Shown here in pieces: positions 1-9,399 of a stretch of DNA of 64,000 bases. The stretch lies in NCBI GenBank assembly GCA_001029295.1, contig LDXJ01000053.1, forward strand, positions 1-64,000, given 5' to 3'. A program made the position numbers and the translations under genes. The DNA is from Peptococcaceae bacterium CEB3 (lineage in GTDB: Bacteria > Bacillota > Desulfitobacteriia > Desulfitobacteriales > Desulfitobacteriaceae). Positions within the stretch are counted from its first letter, which is position 1. Each line of letters begins with the position of its first letter. The notes under the pieces are model-generated. The model saw only the letters and a program-made list of their open reading frames with translations. It was not told where the DNA came from and searched no databases.

Positions 1-401
1 ATCACACTTCCTTCCTTGGGGTGTTCCAAGGTGTATTGATACAGTCTGGCCCGAAAATCATAGAAGGTTCTGCGTGCAAAATAACGTTCGCCGATATTAC
101 GTAGGCCCAAGGCGTAGGAAATTTGAAAGTCGTAGGCAAACGCATCAAAAAGCACTTCATCCGTAAAGTTCTTCAAATGCTTGATGATTTCGAGCGCAAC
201 CAAGATGTTGATAGGAAAATTGGGACGTCCATTATCACTCGAATAAAGAGGAGAAAACAACCTCTCGTCAATCTGACAAAAAACATGCTTATAAAACAGT
301 CCAGCCCAACTTTCTTCCAGTCTCCTTTTATAGCGGGGGTCCATTCCACTCAAATTATTAAACAATTTCTCTTGTCTATGTAACGTATTCTCTCTAAACA
401 T
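1..401 (-). CDS. Transposase, IS1182/DUF772 type, N-terminal part only
   Basis: About 133 residues are visible before the window edge. The start ATG at 401 follows GAGGTG with an 8-nt spacer. The reading shows the DUF772 pattern of IS1182-type transposases: an FxxIDERLFSPLYS block, then GRPNFPINILVALEI, FTDEVLFDAFAYDF and ALGLRNI, ending in an RTFYDFRARL segment. This N-terminal region binds or positions DNA; the DDE catalytic domain would lie beyond the window. No stop or frameshift is seen in the visible part, so the copy could be intact. Confidence 0.75.
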   Translation of the reverse strand, partial: MFRENTLHRQEKLFNNLSGMDPRYKRRLEESWAGLFYKHVFCQIDERLFSPLYSSDNGRPNFPINILVALEIIKHLKNFTDEVLFDAFAYDFQISYALGLRNIGERYFARRTFYDFRARLYQYTLEHPKEGSV

Positions 402-540
402 GGCAACAATCACCTCAAATAACCATATATACAGAATATATCCAGATACCTCATAATATGTCCGTCATACTGTACAATTCGGCATACCAGGGGCGAATTC
501 CTGCCTTTGGACCAAAAAATCAGGGGGTTTCTGCACTGGA
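1..540 (-). mobile_element. IS1182-like insertion sequence, truncated by window edge
   Basis: The element contains the N-terminal part of a transposase on the bottom strand and runs off the left end of the window. Its outer end may lie near 540, where the bottom strand begins CCAGTGCAGAAACC, an end sequence that would suit an IS1182-type terminal repeat. The partner end is outside the window, so the boundary is an inference. The 140 bp upstream of the transposase start hold nothing else I recognise. Confidence 0.5.
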
Positions 541-734
541 ATCATAATATCTATACATCGTATCGCGCATTTCGCAGTGGATGAGCTCCCCTCATTTTGG
601 CAGTCCATCCACGCCTTCCCCGGGAAAAACGCTAGGCGCGCAAAAACGGTCTTCTCACATTACACAAAGAGTTTGACCACTCCTGTTGCCTCCACGGTTA
701 GCGCCCCAGGCCAAGGGAAGTATCCCTTGCTCCT

Positions 735-1967
735 TCATGATAGTGCCACCACTACCTTGGCTATGAAATATCCAACAACCCCTCCCACAATTAAGAGAGT
801 CACAGCACCTGACCAAGAATAACTCAGTATCCCAAAAGCAAAACTTATTGGCAAAAATCCGATAAGCATTACTAGCGGTATAGCCTTACTGGCAGCTTTG
901 CTGTAGTCTCCAGTTGTCCAAGGGAACAATTTTACAAATTCAGAGTTCTTCGTTTCTTGCCAGAACAATTCAACGAATTTGGTAAGCATTACTGCGAAGC
1001 CCAACCAGAGTGCCCACTTCCAGTCTAATGGGAAAGACCAAATAACTGCTATGCAAAGCACAATCAGCTGTCCGTAAGTAACTAGGTGCGTTTCACTGCG
1101 TATTACGGATTTTAGGCACGCTTCAGTAAGTAAGTTAGCCGCATTACGTTCCTTGAATAATGGCTTAGAGCGTTGAAAAATCCAAGGTCGTTTATTTATA
1201 GTTAGGGGTCTACTCTTCCTCTTATAAATAAAAGCGGCTCGCATGATGAGGGATACATACCTCAGTTTCATAGTTTGGGCCCGGGCTACATCTTTTAAAA
1301 AGCTCGTATTCTTGCTAATTTCTTGGTACAAGGGTATGGCTATAGGCAAGATTAATAATATAAGGATTGCGAAGATAGACGAAATAATACTATTTAGAAA
1401 GAAAAGGCTTACTCGATAATAACCGCCAATCAACAAGAATGTTAGCAGTCGGGCAAGTCCTTGCCTCCAGCCATAGAAATGAAGATATATTACCTGTTTA
1501 CTTAGACCAACAATGGTTTTCAGTACAAAACACGAGAAACACCAGATAATTAGTTTGATTAAGGGAAGTTTGTAATATAATAGGAAAATCGGGGCCAAGT
1601 AAGAAAACAGCAAACAATTAATAGCGAAGTTAAGGGAAATAGAATAGACAATGCTCAGTTTCCTTAAACGTTTAATCCAACCGTCTAGCTGGAATAAGAA
1701 GAGCTGATCGGCTTCTTCAACAAATACCCTGACGTCACCTCTTAAAATAACTATTAATGGGATGACCGCAAAGTAAGTAAATGGTATATGGGAAATCCAT
1801 GCCGGTTGGACCTTCCACCAATCAAAATACGTCTTTATGGCATAGCCCAGGGTTGGAATTACAAGGTACAGAGCAACCGTCCAATCTACGACAGTCCTCC
1901 AGACGCTAAGTTGATATTTCCATTCGTGATAAAGCCTATGAAAGAATAATTTAGTAACTGATGTCAT
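735..1967 (-). CDS. ecsB: EcsB-like ABC transporter permease
   Basis: This 410-residue integral membrane protein has about eight to ten hydrophobic segments. The early block RGDVRVFVEEADQLFLFQL matches the signature of EcsB-family permeases, which normally read R-x-R-x-F-x-x-E-A-D. It starts 4 bp after the stop of the neighbouring ATPase gene, so the two are co-translated. In Bacillus, EcsAB affects secretion, competence and peptide pheromone processing, but the transported substrate is not settled. The gene is AT-richer than the housekeeping part of the window. Family assignment is fairly firm, the exact role is not. Confidence 0.75.
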   Translation of the reverse strand: MTSVTKLFFHRLYHEWKYQLSVWRTVVDWTVALYLVIPTLGYAIKTYFDWWKVQPAWISHIPFTYFAVIPLIVILRGDVRVFVEEADQLFLFQLDGWIKRLRKLSIVYSISLNFAINCLLFSYLAPIFLLYYKLPLIKLIIWCFSCFVLKTIVGLSKQVIYLHFYGWRQGLARLLTFLLIGGYYRVSLFFLNSIISSIFAILILLILPIAIPLYQEISKNTSFLKDVARAQTMKLRYVSLIMRAAFIYKRKSRPLTINKRPWIFQRSKPLFKERNAANLLTEACLKSVIRSETHLVTYGQLIVLCIAVIWSFPLDWKWALWLGFAVMLTKFVELFWQETKNSEFVKLFPWTTGDYSKAASKAIPLVMLIGFLPISFAFGILSYSWSGAVTLLIVGGVVGYFIAKVVVALS

Positions 1968-1971
1968 GTCA

Positions 1972-2679
1972 TTAGTCGTCCCCCAGTAACAGACTAAAAC
2001 AGTCGAGAAGGGATGCGCCAGGAAGCTTACTTTGCTCCCTGATTTCTTCCAGATTCCCCTTGGTGACTAGTTTGCCATTAGCCATTAAGACGAAAGAGCT
2101 GCAGATCTTCTCAGCAGTATCTAATACGTGGGTAGACATCAACACCCCCGCGCCTTGCCGTCTCGCAGTCTCCAGCAGTTGCAAAAAGTCTTTTGTCGCC
2201 CTGGGATCTAGCCCGACGAAAGGTTCGTCCACAATAAAAACATCTGGGTCAATTAAGAAAGCAATGATAAGCATTACCTTTTGTTGCATTCCCTTTGAGA
2301 AGCCTACGGGTAGTTGATGCTTAACATCGTGTAAGCGAAAGCGTTTAAGCAGTTCTAATGCTCGTTCTTGAAACTCACGCCGAGATAATGCATAAGCAGA
2401 TGCTGCTAACTCTAGATGCTCCCATACTGTCAATTCGTCGTAAAAAATTGGCTGTTCGGGTATATAGCCATAATGTTTTTGCGGTCCGCCAAAAACAATT
2501 TCGCCCTGAAGATAGGGAAGTAATCCCATAATTGCTTTAATAGTCGTGCTTTTTCCTGACCCGTTAGGCCCAATTAAACCTACTAGTTCCCCCTCCCTTA
2601 AGGAAAAGTCAATGTCTCTAATGACCGCTTCTCCTTTGCTATAACCAGCGTTGTTTATATCGACTTTCAGCAGCTCCAT
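1972..2679 (-). CDS. ecsA: EcsA-like ABC transporter ATP-binding protein
   Basis: This 235-residue ATPase carries a Walker A motif GPNGSGKST at about residues 37-45, a Q-loop near YIPEQPIFYDEL, a variant signature FSKGMQQK in place of LSGGQ, a Walker B FIVDEP and an H-switch STHV. The EQPIFYDELTVWEHL block is typical of EcsA. It lies directly upstream of the permease gene ecsB with 4 bp between them. Together they would form an ABC-2 type transporter in the cytoplasmic membrane. An unrelated small membrane-protein gene lies upstream and may share the transcript. Confidence 0.85.
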   Translation of the reverse strand: MELLKVDINNAGYSKGEAVIRDIDFSLREGELVGLIGPNGSGKSTTIKAIMGLLPYLQGEIVFGGPQKHYGYIPEQPIFYDELTVWEHLELAASAYALSRREFQERALELLKRFRLHDVKHQLPVGFSKGMQQKVMLIIAFLIDPDVFIVDEPFVGLDPRATKDFLQLLETARRQGAGVLMSTHVLDTAEKICSSFVLMANGKLVTKGNLEEIREQSKLPGASLLDCFSLLLGDD

Positions 2680-2758
2680 CTATAACCCTCTCCCGCGACT
2701 GGTACATCTCTCCGGATACTTTGCCTTTAAGCCCAGAGACTCTGCTACATAAGTCATT

Positions 2759-3076
2759 CTACCTCGAATGAATATACCCAAATAAATTAAGAAGGGAAAT
2801 AACAAGCAAAACAGTTGTGGAGCCAGAATAGAGTAAGAACTGCAACCTATTCTTTTGCTTATAAAAAATCCACGATAGAACCAAAAAAACAATTGACATT
2901 AAAAAGCCTTCCGGATACATTTCCTTGACGCTACGCATTATGTAGCTCGAAAATAATACAATTGTCCAGCTAAGGGTGATAAATCCTTTCATTGAACTCA
3001 AACTCTTTTTTGTCAGATATTCAAGCGCAAGCGATACGATTAGTATTAAGACTACAAAAAAAAGCAGTATCTTCAA
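2759..3076 (-). CDS. Small four-helix membrane protein, unknown
   Basis: The 105-residue product is almost entirely hydrophobic, with about four membrane segments separated by short basic loops. I choose the TTG at 3076 because GGGAG lies 9 nt upstream. It sits 80 bp ahead of ecsA on the same strand and may belong to that operon. I do not recognise a family. An overlapping reading frame at 2680-2892 has a less plausible composition and is taken as a shadow. Confidence 0.5.
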   Translation of the reverse strand: MKILLFFVVLILIVSLALEYLTKKSLSSMKGFITLSWTIVLFSSYIMRSVKEMYPEGFLMSIVFLVLSWIFYKQKNRLQFLLYSGSTTVLLVISLLNLFGYIHSR

Positions 3077-3196
3077 AATATCGTTCTCCCTGTTCGGTTT
3101 TTACAAGCCACTTACTTCCTCAATGCAGTTGCATAGAGCCTTTTCTCTTTTTGTCATACCACGTAATGCGGCGGACGTCAAGCTTTTCCCTTTAAA

Positions 3197-3775
3197 TTAG
3201 GTCTTACAGTTTAACAGATAGCCTGATATGAAGGCTGCTTGCAACGCTCTTACTTCTTCCTTAAAATGAACATGGTCAATATAAATACCCTCCCCTAGAT
3301 TCTTCGTAAAAGAAAAGATATCAATGATTGGTATCTCTTGCTCCGTCATTACTCTTTCCGATATTTCATTGTAGTAAATTACGTCTTTACTGAAACGCAA
3401 ATACCCTTTTGTTCTTGCGTTATGTAAACTATCTATTACGGGAGTAATGTTCACCCATATCACTTTTTTCGCCATCTGTAACAATGTATCTACTATTTTC
3501 TTTAGGTTCTCTTCATATTCCTCTCCAGTAACTTGTATATCACCGGAATGCCTATCTATTCTTATGTCATGCAAGCCGCAATTCACTAGCGAAATGTCGT
3601 ATCTAACCCCCTTAGAATTCTCTTGCATCAGATAATTCAATACTGCTCGACTATCACACATTAACGCCCCGTCTTTTCGAGCATAAATAAATTGGTCGTT
3701 AATCATTTGTTTCAAATAAAAGCCGTAGTGTATCGAAACGCTATCGCCAACAGCGAATAAAGCCTTCTTTCCCAT
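3197..3775 (-). CDS. SGNH/GDSL-type hydrolase
   Basis: The 192-residue protein lacks a signal peptide and so should be cytoplasmic. The nucleophile block VGDSVS (Ser12) is at the N-terminus, a block-III-like NCGLHD is near residue 65, and the catalytic pair DHVHF is near residue 170, the order expected for an SGNH hydrolase. A clear GGAGG precedes the ATG by 5 nt. Substrate is unknown; relatives act as esterases, lipases or acyl-sugar deacetylases. The gene stands alone, separated from the stomatin operon by 270 bp. Confidence 0.7.
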   Translation of the reverse strand: MGKKALFAVGDSVSIHYGFYLKQMINDQFIYARKDGALMCDSRAVLNYLMQENSKGVRYDISLVNCGLHDIRIDRHSGDIQVTGEEYEENLKKIVDTLLQMAKKVIWVNITPVIDSLHNARTKGYLRFSKDVIYYNEISERVMTEQEIPIIDIFSFTKNLGEGIYIDHVHFKEEVRALQAAFISGYLLNCKT

Positions 3776-3967
3776 AGATGCCTCCTGCTACTGCCGTCCT
3801 CCACCTCGGCTGTCAACAACCTTTCGTCGGTATTTGACCGACCAAACGATGGGATAATTTACGTTGTAGACACAGGTGCGTCCGTCAATAAGGTTATCTT
3901 TACTCATGCATATAATATAGCATTGCTACCCTGTAAATGCCACTGTTTATCTGGATTATCGCAGCCA

Positions 3968-4001
3968 CAAAATAAAGGCTGGGATACTACAAGCATCCCA
4001 G
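3968..4001 (-). terminator. Rho-independent terminator after the SPFH gene
   Basis: Arms CTGGGAT and ATCCCAG (3979-4001) enclose a 9-nt loop, followed on the bottom strand by CCTTTATTTT. It lies 48 bp beyond the SPFH gene. A closely similar hairpin with the same flanks recurs at 13242-13276, so it may also be a dispersed element. Confidence 0.7.
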
Positions 4002-4048
4002 GGCAATCTGGTCACTACCTGTGACACCGCCAGAATGGGCAGAAGAAA

Positions 4049-4942
4049 CTAGGCCACAATCTCCTTAAGCGTCGCTGAGATAGCCGCGATGTTCTGCATT
4101 TCAGCCGGAATAATGACTTTCGTGGCTTGCCCATTAGCCGCTCGTTCCAGGGCTTCAAGTCCCCGAATAGCCAGAAACTCTTTGGAACCATTGCTCGCAG
4201 CTTGCTGAATTTTGGCTATGGCTTCAGCTTGTCCTTGCGCTTCAATGATTCTTGACTGCTTCACAGCCTCAGCTCTTAGTATTTGGGCATCCCGTTCCGC
4301 CTCCGCGTTCAGGATGACTGCCTGTTTGTTCCCCTCAGCCGTGAGGATCGCCGCCTGCTTAGTTGCCTCAGCGGTAAGAATGGTCGCCCGTTTCTGCCTC
4401 TCCGCCTGCATTTGTTTCTCTAAGGCATTGCGAATTTCGTCCGGGGCAATAACATTCCGGATCTCCGCTCTCACCAACTTAATGCCCCAATTGTTACTCG
4501 CCGTGTCTACGGTCTCTCGAAGTCTGGTATTGATTTGTTCTCTTAGCGTGAGAATATGATCAAATTCCATATCACCCACGATACTCCGCAAGGTTGTTTC
4601 CGTCATTTTTTCGATGGCCATGATTGGCTTTTCCACTCCATAAGCATAATCCCTAGTATCCGTAATCATATAGTACATCACAGTATCGATCTTGATGAGT
4701 ACGTTGTCTTTGGTAATAACCGCTTGGGGCTCAAACTCAATGACCTGTTCCTTAATGGAGACCTTGCGAACGATCCGCTCCAGGAAAGGCATTTTGATAT
4801 GCAAGCCAACATCCCATGTTTCTTTATAGGCCCCAAGGCGCTCAACAACATAGGCATACCCCTGAGGCACGATTTGGATGTTCTTGATGACAACCGCCAG
4901 TGCGGCCAAGATCAACACGACGAGAATGATTGTAAAATACAT
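4049..4942 (-). CDS. SPFH/stomatin-family membrane protein (QmcA-like)
   Basis: The 297-residue protein has one N-terminal membrane helix (about 2-20), then an SPFH/band 7 domain with the characteristic VPQGYAYVVERLGAY start and the TLRSIVGDMEFDHIL block, then an Ala/Glu-rich coiled-coil of repeated LTAEATKQAA-type heptads from about 180 to 255. Such proteins oligomerise at the membrane and organise microdomains. The partner NfeD-like gene lies 19 bp upstream, the usual arrangement for stomatin operons. A terminator follows. Confidence 0.88.
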   Translation of the reverse strand: MYFTIILVVLILAALAVVIKNIQIVPQGYAYVVERLGAYKETWDVGLHIKMPFLERIVRKVSIKEQVIEFEPQAVITKDNVLIKIDTVMYYMITDTRDYAYGVEKPIMAIEKMTETTLRSIVGDMEFDHILTLREQINTRLRETVDTASNNWGIKLVRAEIRNVIAPDEIRNALEKQMQAERQKRATILTAEATKQAAILTAEGNKQAVILNAEAERDAQILRAEAVKQSRIIEAQGQAEAIAKIQQAASNGSKEFLAIRGLEALERAANGQATKVIIPAEMQNIAAISATLKEIVA

Positions 4943-4961
4943 TTAAGTCAACCCCCTTTTG

Positions 4962-5372
4962 CTAAGCCTTCGTCTTAACTACCAGTTTTATCCCTCGGAT
5001 ACCCCTGACCAAGACCCGATCTCCAATGTTCAAAGCCTTGCCGTCCTCAGTTTCCGCGGTCCACTCGATCCCATTGAGCTTTGCCAAGCTTCCGTTAGTA
5101 TTCTCCCCGCATATAACCGTCTCCTTCCCGATCAATTCGTGGATATTTGTCTTGTGTTTGTACGATTTAACTGCGTATTGACGAAACACAGCCAGGAGGA
5201 TCAGAGAAATCGCCAAGAATACGACGATCTGAACAGGCACGGGTAATCCCAAAAATGAAAGCATAAACGCAATGATCGCTCCTATCCCGAACCACAAAGT
5301 GAAAAATGTGCGACTGAAAAATTCAAAGATGAGAGAAAACGCGACAATGCCCAACCAAATCGTATTTATCAT
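4962..5372 (-). CDS. NfeD-like membrane protein with C-terminal OB fold
   Basis: The 136-residue protein has about three membrane segments in its first 75 residues, then a soluble domain with the GxxVLVRGIRGIKLVV ending typical of NfeD OB folds. I place the start at the ATG at 5372, just after GGGAGG-type sequence, rather than at 5408, which would add a charged 12-residue extension. It is the short, protease-lacking type of NfeD. It precedes the SPFH gene and the two are expected to form a complex. Confidence 0.85.
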   Translation of the reverse strand: MINTIWLGIVAFSLIFEFFSRTFFTLWFGIGAIIAFMLSFLGLPVPVQIVVFLAISLILLAVFRQYAVKSYKHKTNIHELIGKETVICGENTNGSLAKLNGIEWTAETEDGKALNIGDRVLVRGIRGIKLVVKTKA

Positions 5373-5482
5373 CTTATCCCCCCTCCCTTGCCTTAATGAT
5401 TTGCCCAACCCGGTGATCTTTCCGTAGTTTCGCTTTTTCCCAATTGCTAAAACCGTGGGTCTTACGGCGAGTCACATCTCCG

Positions 5483-5842
5483 TCAAAAAAATGTCGCCAA
5501 GCCACATGTGATTACCCCTGCGATGAGGAGGACCGCCAAAAGGTTGAATCCACTGAAGGTACTTTGTAAGCCTTCTCGGGCCTCAGCGAAACTCTCCTTG
5601 CCTGGATGAAACATCCAACCCCTACCAATTAGAGCCCCATGGAAGGAAGCACCGTTACCTGCCATCATGACAATGGATAAAAAGACATAACCGAGTTCAG
5701 TGTAAAACAGACCATTGCTGTAGGCAATATGATTTCTGCTGTCCTTTAACCAGCAGACCCCAAGCACAATGAGAAGGTTCAGCACGCTTATCCCCACCGC
5801 AGTGGCTAGACCCACACCGATCTTTTTTGCAACCCTTAACAT
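5483..5842 (-). CDS. Hypothetical membrane protein, 119 aa
   Basis: The protein has three predicted membrane segments: a basic N-terminus leading into the first helix, a central YVFLSIVMMAG helix and a C-terminal LLAVLLIAGVITCGL helix. The ATG at 5842 is preferred because GAGGAG sits 9 nt upstream; an ATG at 5851 abuts the ribosome site directly. It lies 110 bp upstream of the nfeD-like gene on the same strand. I do not recognise the family. Confidence 0.45.
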   Translation of the reverse strand: MLRVAKKIGVGLATAVGISVLNLLIVLGVCWLKDSRNHIAYSNGLFYTELGYVFLSIVMMAGNGASFHGALIGRGWMFHPGKESFAEAREGLQSTFSGFNLLAVLLIAGVITCGLATFF

Positions 5843-6054
5843 ACCCTTCATCTCCTCACCCCTAGGCGGCCAAGGCCGCGACTATACTACTCCTGTACTC
5901 CGACTACCTTAGAATTGCGGCATCCATGTACCATGAATAGATCACGGCAACAATAACCTATAGATCGCCTCGTCCTGCTGGTACCAGTTGTTCCTGACTA
6001 TACCTTTCGTAAGACTGGACTTGGTCACATTGTTGTAACCACCTGCTCAAAGTT

Positions 6055-6435
6055 TCAAAGGAGTGTGTCGCGGTCGCTTGTCTCAGGCCGGGGATGGTTC
6101 GGATTAAGCCCGGCATGGACGAAGATGTAGCCCTCGGTTTCGTGGTACAGGGGCAGGGACTTGAAGAAGCCGATGTCGTCCTCAACGAAGGCATGATTTT
6201 GCGTGTAGCTCCGGATCGTGTATCTGCCGCCGTTGGCGAACCACTGCTCTATGCCGTCGTTTTCTATGGCCTGAATGGCAATGTCCTCATGGTTCCCCAA
6301 AAGGGCAACGGCTCCGTCTTGGACAAGGGACTTGACGAACCGGACTGTCTCGTAACCCAAGGCTGGCAAATAGGGCTTTTTGTCGCTGCCGCTTTGAACA
6401 ATTTTTCTGAACAGACTGCCCCGAGGACCGGACAT
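6055..6435 (-). pseudogene. Metallophosphoesterase (Ser/Thr phosphatase-like), decayed
   Basis: Residues in this frame include LLGNHE, an expanse ending in GGR, and GYIFVHAGLNPN, the central and C-terminal metal-binding motifs of a calcineurin-like phosphoesterase of the PrpE/ApaH type. The N-terminal GDxHG region is missing: just upstream only a degenerate GDP...GPR remnant of the GDxxDRGP motif can be read in shifted frames, and the C-terminal end is lost after a frameshift. A smaller fragment of the same gene recurs at 15661-15745. The gene is judged non-functional. Confidence 0.65.
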
Positions 6436-6646
6436 GTTCCCTGGGTCGCCCCGTCGGTCACTTCGCTCATCTTTGCGAAGTTGTCATGGCCACCTCACCT
6501 CTTTGGCAGCAGTGGTAGCAACTTAGAAGACTTAGGATTATCGACATTGACGGCAATCACAATGCCATTGTCAAACGCTACTGGCGATGATTCCTTACCC
6601 TCAAAGAGCGCGAACCACCAAATATGGTATTTTGAATTACCCATTA

Positions 6647-7114
6647 TCATTGACCACTGTCATCTATTAACCACGGTGCATTGTCACTTTCTCTAATTAA
6701 AGTAAAACAGTCAGTGTGTATTCCGCTTGACCATGGTGGAGTCGTTTTGCTATATAGAGACACATAAATGACTTTGTACGATACAACATTGTTCTTTTTA
6801 ACGCCGTTAAATCTTCCACGGCCAAATGCTAGATAATGCTCAGTCGCATTCATATCCTTATTTCCAATACTCACCAATTTTATAAATATTAGATTCTTCA
6901 AACCAAAAACCACATTAGGTTGGTCATTCCACCTAGTCAACGTGGACAACATACCCCCCCTATTTTTCTCATTATAGAATTTAAAGTAGTTTTCTATTAC
7001 TTGTTTTGCCGATAATGAATTATTAGTGTTGATGGGAACGCTTTCAATGCGATATTCCATGAAACCGAAAAATAGTAAACTTACAAATCCAAGGATTAAT
7101 AAAGTCCTTTTCAA
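6647..7114 (-). CDS. DUF4829-like secreted or membrane-anchored protein
   Basis: The 155-residue protein starts with a short basic stretch and one hydrophobic segment (about 3-20), followed by an extracellular domain with AKQVIENYFKFYNEKN and a later LTRWNDQPNVV block, a pattern I associate with DUF4829 proteins of Firmicutes. The start is a TTG preceded by GAGGG at 6 nt. The gene is AT-rich relative to the conserved core of the window. Function unknown. It stands alone on the bottom strand. Confidence 0.55.
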   Translation of the reverse strand: MKRTLLILGFVSLLFFGFMEYRIESVPINTNNSLSAKQVIENYFKFYNEKNRGGMLSTLTRWNDQPNVVFGLKNLIFIKLVSIGNKDMNATEHYLAFGRGRFNGVKKNNVVSYKVIYVSLYSKTTPPWSSGIHTDCFTLIRESDNAPWLIDDSGQ

Positions 7115-7499
7115 ATTAATCCCTCATTTCTAGCGAGCCATAAATTGGGGAGATAAGAGGCACATAAACCCCTCGCGAAACGGTACCTTACTGCTAATTT
7201 ATGAACTGCCCCGGATGCCGGACGCCATTGCACAGATCTTGGATCACCATCGAATACTATAATTATACCAGCGAGTTCGCATTTTTCAACGTGCTGGGCC
7301 CGATTTTATTTCAGAAGCTATGCAAAGTGGACCCCCATGCCGCAACAGTGGCACCGACAGAACACAAGCACAGTTAGACCAAGACCCTTCCGGCAGTAAG
7401 GGTACTGTAGAGTGGCAACGGAACCCGCTATTGCGGCGAACTTTTTAATCCCCGGAATAGTCGCGCCAAAAGAATTGACCGCGGATGTCCATCTATAGG

Positions 7500-7674
7500 A
7501 ATCCATCAGTGCCTCAAAGGTTTGCCGCCAGCTCAGAGACATGTCAATCCTGGTCGCAGAGAGTGTGGCATAAATCCGTAGTTGCTTCGTCCGGGATGGA
7601 ATCACCCTCGAACGAACCCGCTGGTGCAGCTTTACGTTCGTCTTCGTTTCTCTAAGATCTGCCCATTTCAACGG
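7500..7674 (-). pseudogene. IS4-type transposase fragment, inverted part
   Basis: Bottom-strand reading gives KWADLRETKTNVKLHQRV followed by RSRVIPSRTKQLRIYATLS, which resembles the stretch around the first strand of the RNase H fold in IS4-family transposases (WAxFRETKGxVKLH). The sequence that should follow it, beginning at the second catalytic block, is found on the opposite strand from 7675. The fragment has no plausible start of its own and is a relic. Confidence 0.45.
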
Positions 7675-7960
7675 TTTTGATCGTGGATATCTGCATCATG
7701 AGCAGTTTGACACAGAAGGGGTACTGCGAAGGACACATCCGTTTTGTTACCCGTTGAGAACCAACCCCTGCACGGATGTTCTCAGAGAACCTAAAGTAGA
7801 TGAAGATGGCATCATTGAAGAAGGCCTTGTCGCATGCCTCTGTCCAGGAAAGCGTCGAATAAACTCGACTTAAGGCTCGTGATCACGCAGGATTCCGAGG
7901 GAAACGCTACTACAATTCTGATCGACAAGTTCCACTTATTACCACATCTCGATAGCCCAC
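7675..7960 (+). pseudogene. IS4-type transposase fragment with two frameshifts
   Basis: Top-strand reading gives FDRGYLHHEQFDT, then in a second frame KGYCEGHIRFVTR, then in a third frame RTNPCTDVLREPKVDEDG, and further on RLVITQDSEGNATTIL. Together this follows the DRGYxxYExFD...GIxFVTRLRxN course of IS4-family transposases. Two frameshifts and the inversion of the preceding part show that the element is dead. Confidence 0.5.
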
Positions 7961-7997
7961 GTATTCCGTACGTGGGCTATGTTAGACTATAACAGGT

Positions 7998-9176
7998 TTA
8001 CCAAAAATATATGTCCCTGGCGCTATAGAAATCCGAATAATATATTGACATTGGATAATTTAATCTGTCATGACTATGAGCAGAAAGCAACCAACCGTAC
8101 GTATCGCTTTCATAAGTTGCAATTGTACTGTGGCTATACGTCCAGTACGAATGTCTCCATTGAATGACATCTCCAAGGGATATGTTATCTGTAACACCGT
8201 TTTGGTCATTTCTGTCTAAACTACTTTCTCTCGCGTATCCATTATTCACCATATATGAACAAAAATCCACTACATTTATCCAGTCCGGAGAACCTGGATA
8301 CCAATAACTCGTATTTATTGGTACTCCTCCAGCGTGGACTGCTTGTGAAGCAAAGTTTGTACAATCTGCGCCCTTAATATATTTATAATTTGGATTGTGA
8401 TTCATTGCATACGTAGTAGCATAATTGACTATAGCTTGCCTATTAGTTCCACTATATGAAGGAATAGCTGTTTCATGACCACTTAAAAGATTCTTTCTAC
8501 TTTGCTGCATTATCTTTTTGTAGCTTTTTGCCAAATTATCAATATTGGCCAATCTTTTCTTCAAATCATTTAATTTTACATCTAAAATCATATTACTATT
8601 AGCCAATATATTAGCATTATCATTATTTACCAACGTCGCATTCTTTGCTTGAGTTATATCTCGATAATCGGCTTTGTCTACTAACTTGTCAATAACCCAT
8701 TGACCAGATTTCTTTTCCACCTCACATACATAGTGGTTTAACATTTCTGGGTGAATTCTGAAATCTTTAGCCAATATCAATTTTGCCTTGAAAGTAACAT
8801 CTAACATATATTTATTGGTAGACAGTTTTGTTGCATTATTCATTTTGACATTTGAATTGTAGCTATAAATTTTAAAGTCAATATCTTTGTACCACTCTTC
8901 TTTAAACTTTCCAGTGTCTTGCATCAATTGTAGTAGCTTATCGTCGTTAATGACATTACTATAGTCTTTCGCTGTACCGGTCTTCAGAATATTTAACTCT
9001 GATGATAGAACATTGTTCAGTACCCCCCCGATTGTAGTAACTTCTACCGCAGAGAGGTCCGAATATCTGCTACTAGTGACATTGGCCAATGACACAGGAA
9101 CAAGGAATGTCATAATCAACATGACCGAAAGTACTAACATACTCCCCTTAACAATTCTCTTTTTCATTTTTTTCAT
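7998..9176 (-). CDS. Secreted amidase-domain protein (Amidase_6 type)
   Basis: The 392-residue product has a signal peptide (KKMKKR then a hydrophobic core, about 1-31), an N-terminal domain of unknown fold rich in Asn and Lys, and a C-terminal domain from about residue 250 with YATTYAMNHNPNYKYIKGAD, DCTNFASQAVHAGG and a later HSTIATY block. The CTNFASQ cysteine and the histidine are the expected catalytic residues of the putative amidase domain (PF12671). The start ATG follows GGGAGG at 8 nt. The gene is AT-rich, suggesting recent acquisition. Likely target is cell wall or a peptide, by inference. Confidence 0.8.
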   Translation of the reverse strand: MKKMKKRIVKGSMLVLSVMLIMTFLVPVSLANVTSSRYSDLSAVEVTTIGGVLNNVLSSELNILKTGTAKDYSNVINDDKLLQLMQDTGKFKEEWYKDIDFKIYSYNSNVKMNNATKLSTNKYMLDVTFKAKLILAKDFRIHPEMLNHYVCEVEKKSGQWVIDKLVDKADYRDITQAKNATLVNNDNANILANSNMILDVKLNDLKKRLANIDNLAKSYKKIMQQSRKNLLSGHETAIPSYSGTNRQAIVNYATTYAMNHNPNYKYIKGADCTNFASQAVHAGGVPINTSYWYPGSPDWINVVDFCSYMVNNGYARESSLDRNDQNGVTDNISLGDVIQWRHSYWTYSHSTIATYESDTYGWLLSAHSHDRLNYPMSIYYSDFYSARDIYFW

Positions 9177-9399
9177 TACCTATTCCTCCCTCAATAAATT
9201 AAGGCTTTTTTACTAGTACTTCGCTGTTTCGCTAGCATATCAGACCTCAATAACCCCGATAGTAATCGCCTCCTGCTCGTGAGCAGATGCAGTGGGGAAT
9301 CAGGTGCGCCAGCGCCACAACGAGCGCATCTGAGACAGGGTACATGGGAGTGCCGCTGCCCAGACTACTGTCCCTTCCTACCACTCCTTTCACTCCTTC

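Noticed and set aside
2680-2892. 70-codon frame overlapping the small membrane-protein gene
   Set aside because: Overlaps a frame with better ribosome site and consistent hydrophobic segments.
7318-7499. Extension of the bottom-strand frame beyond the IS4-like part
   Set aside because: The remaining residues show no transposase similarity, and the top strand there encodes the relic tail shared with 27 kb.
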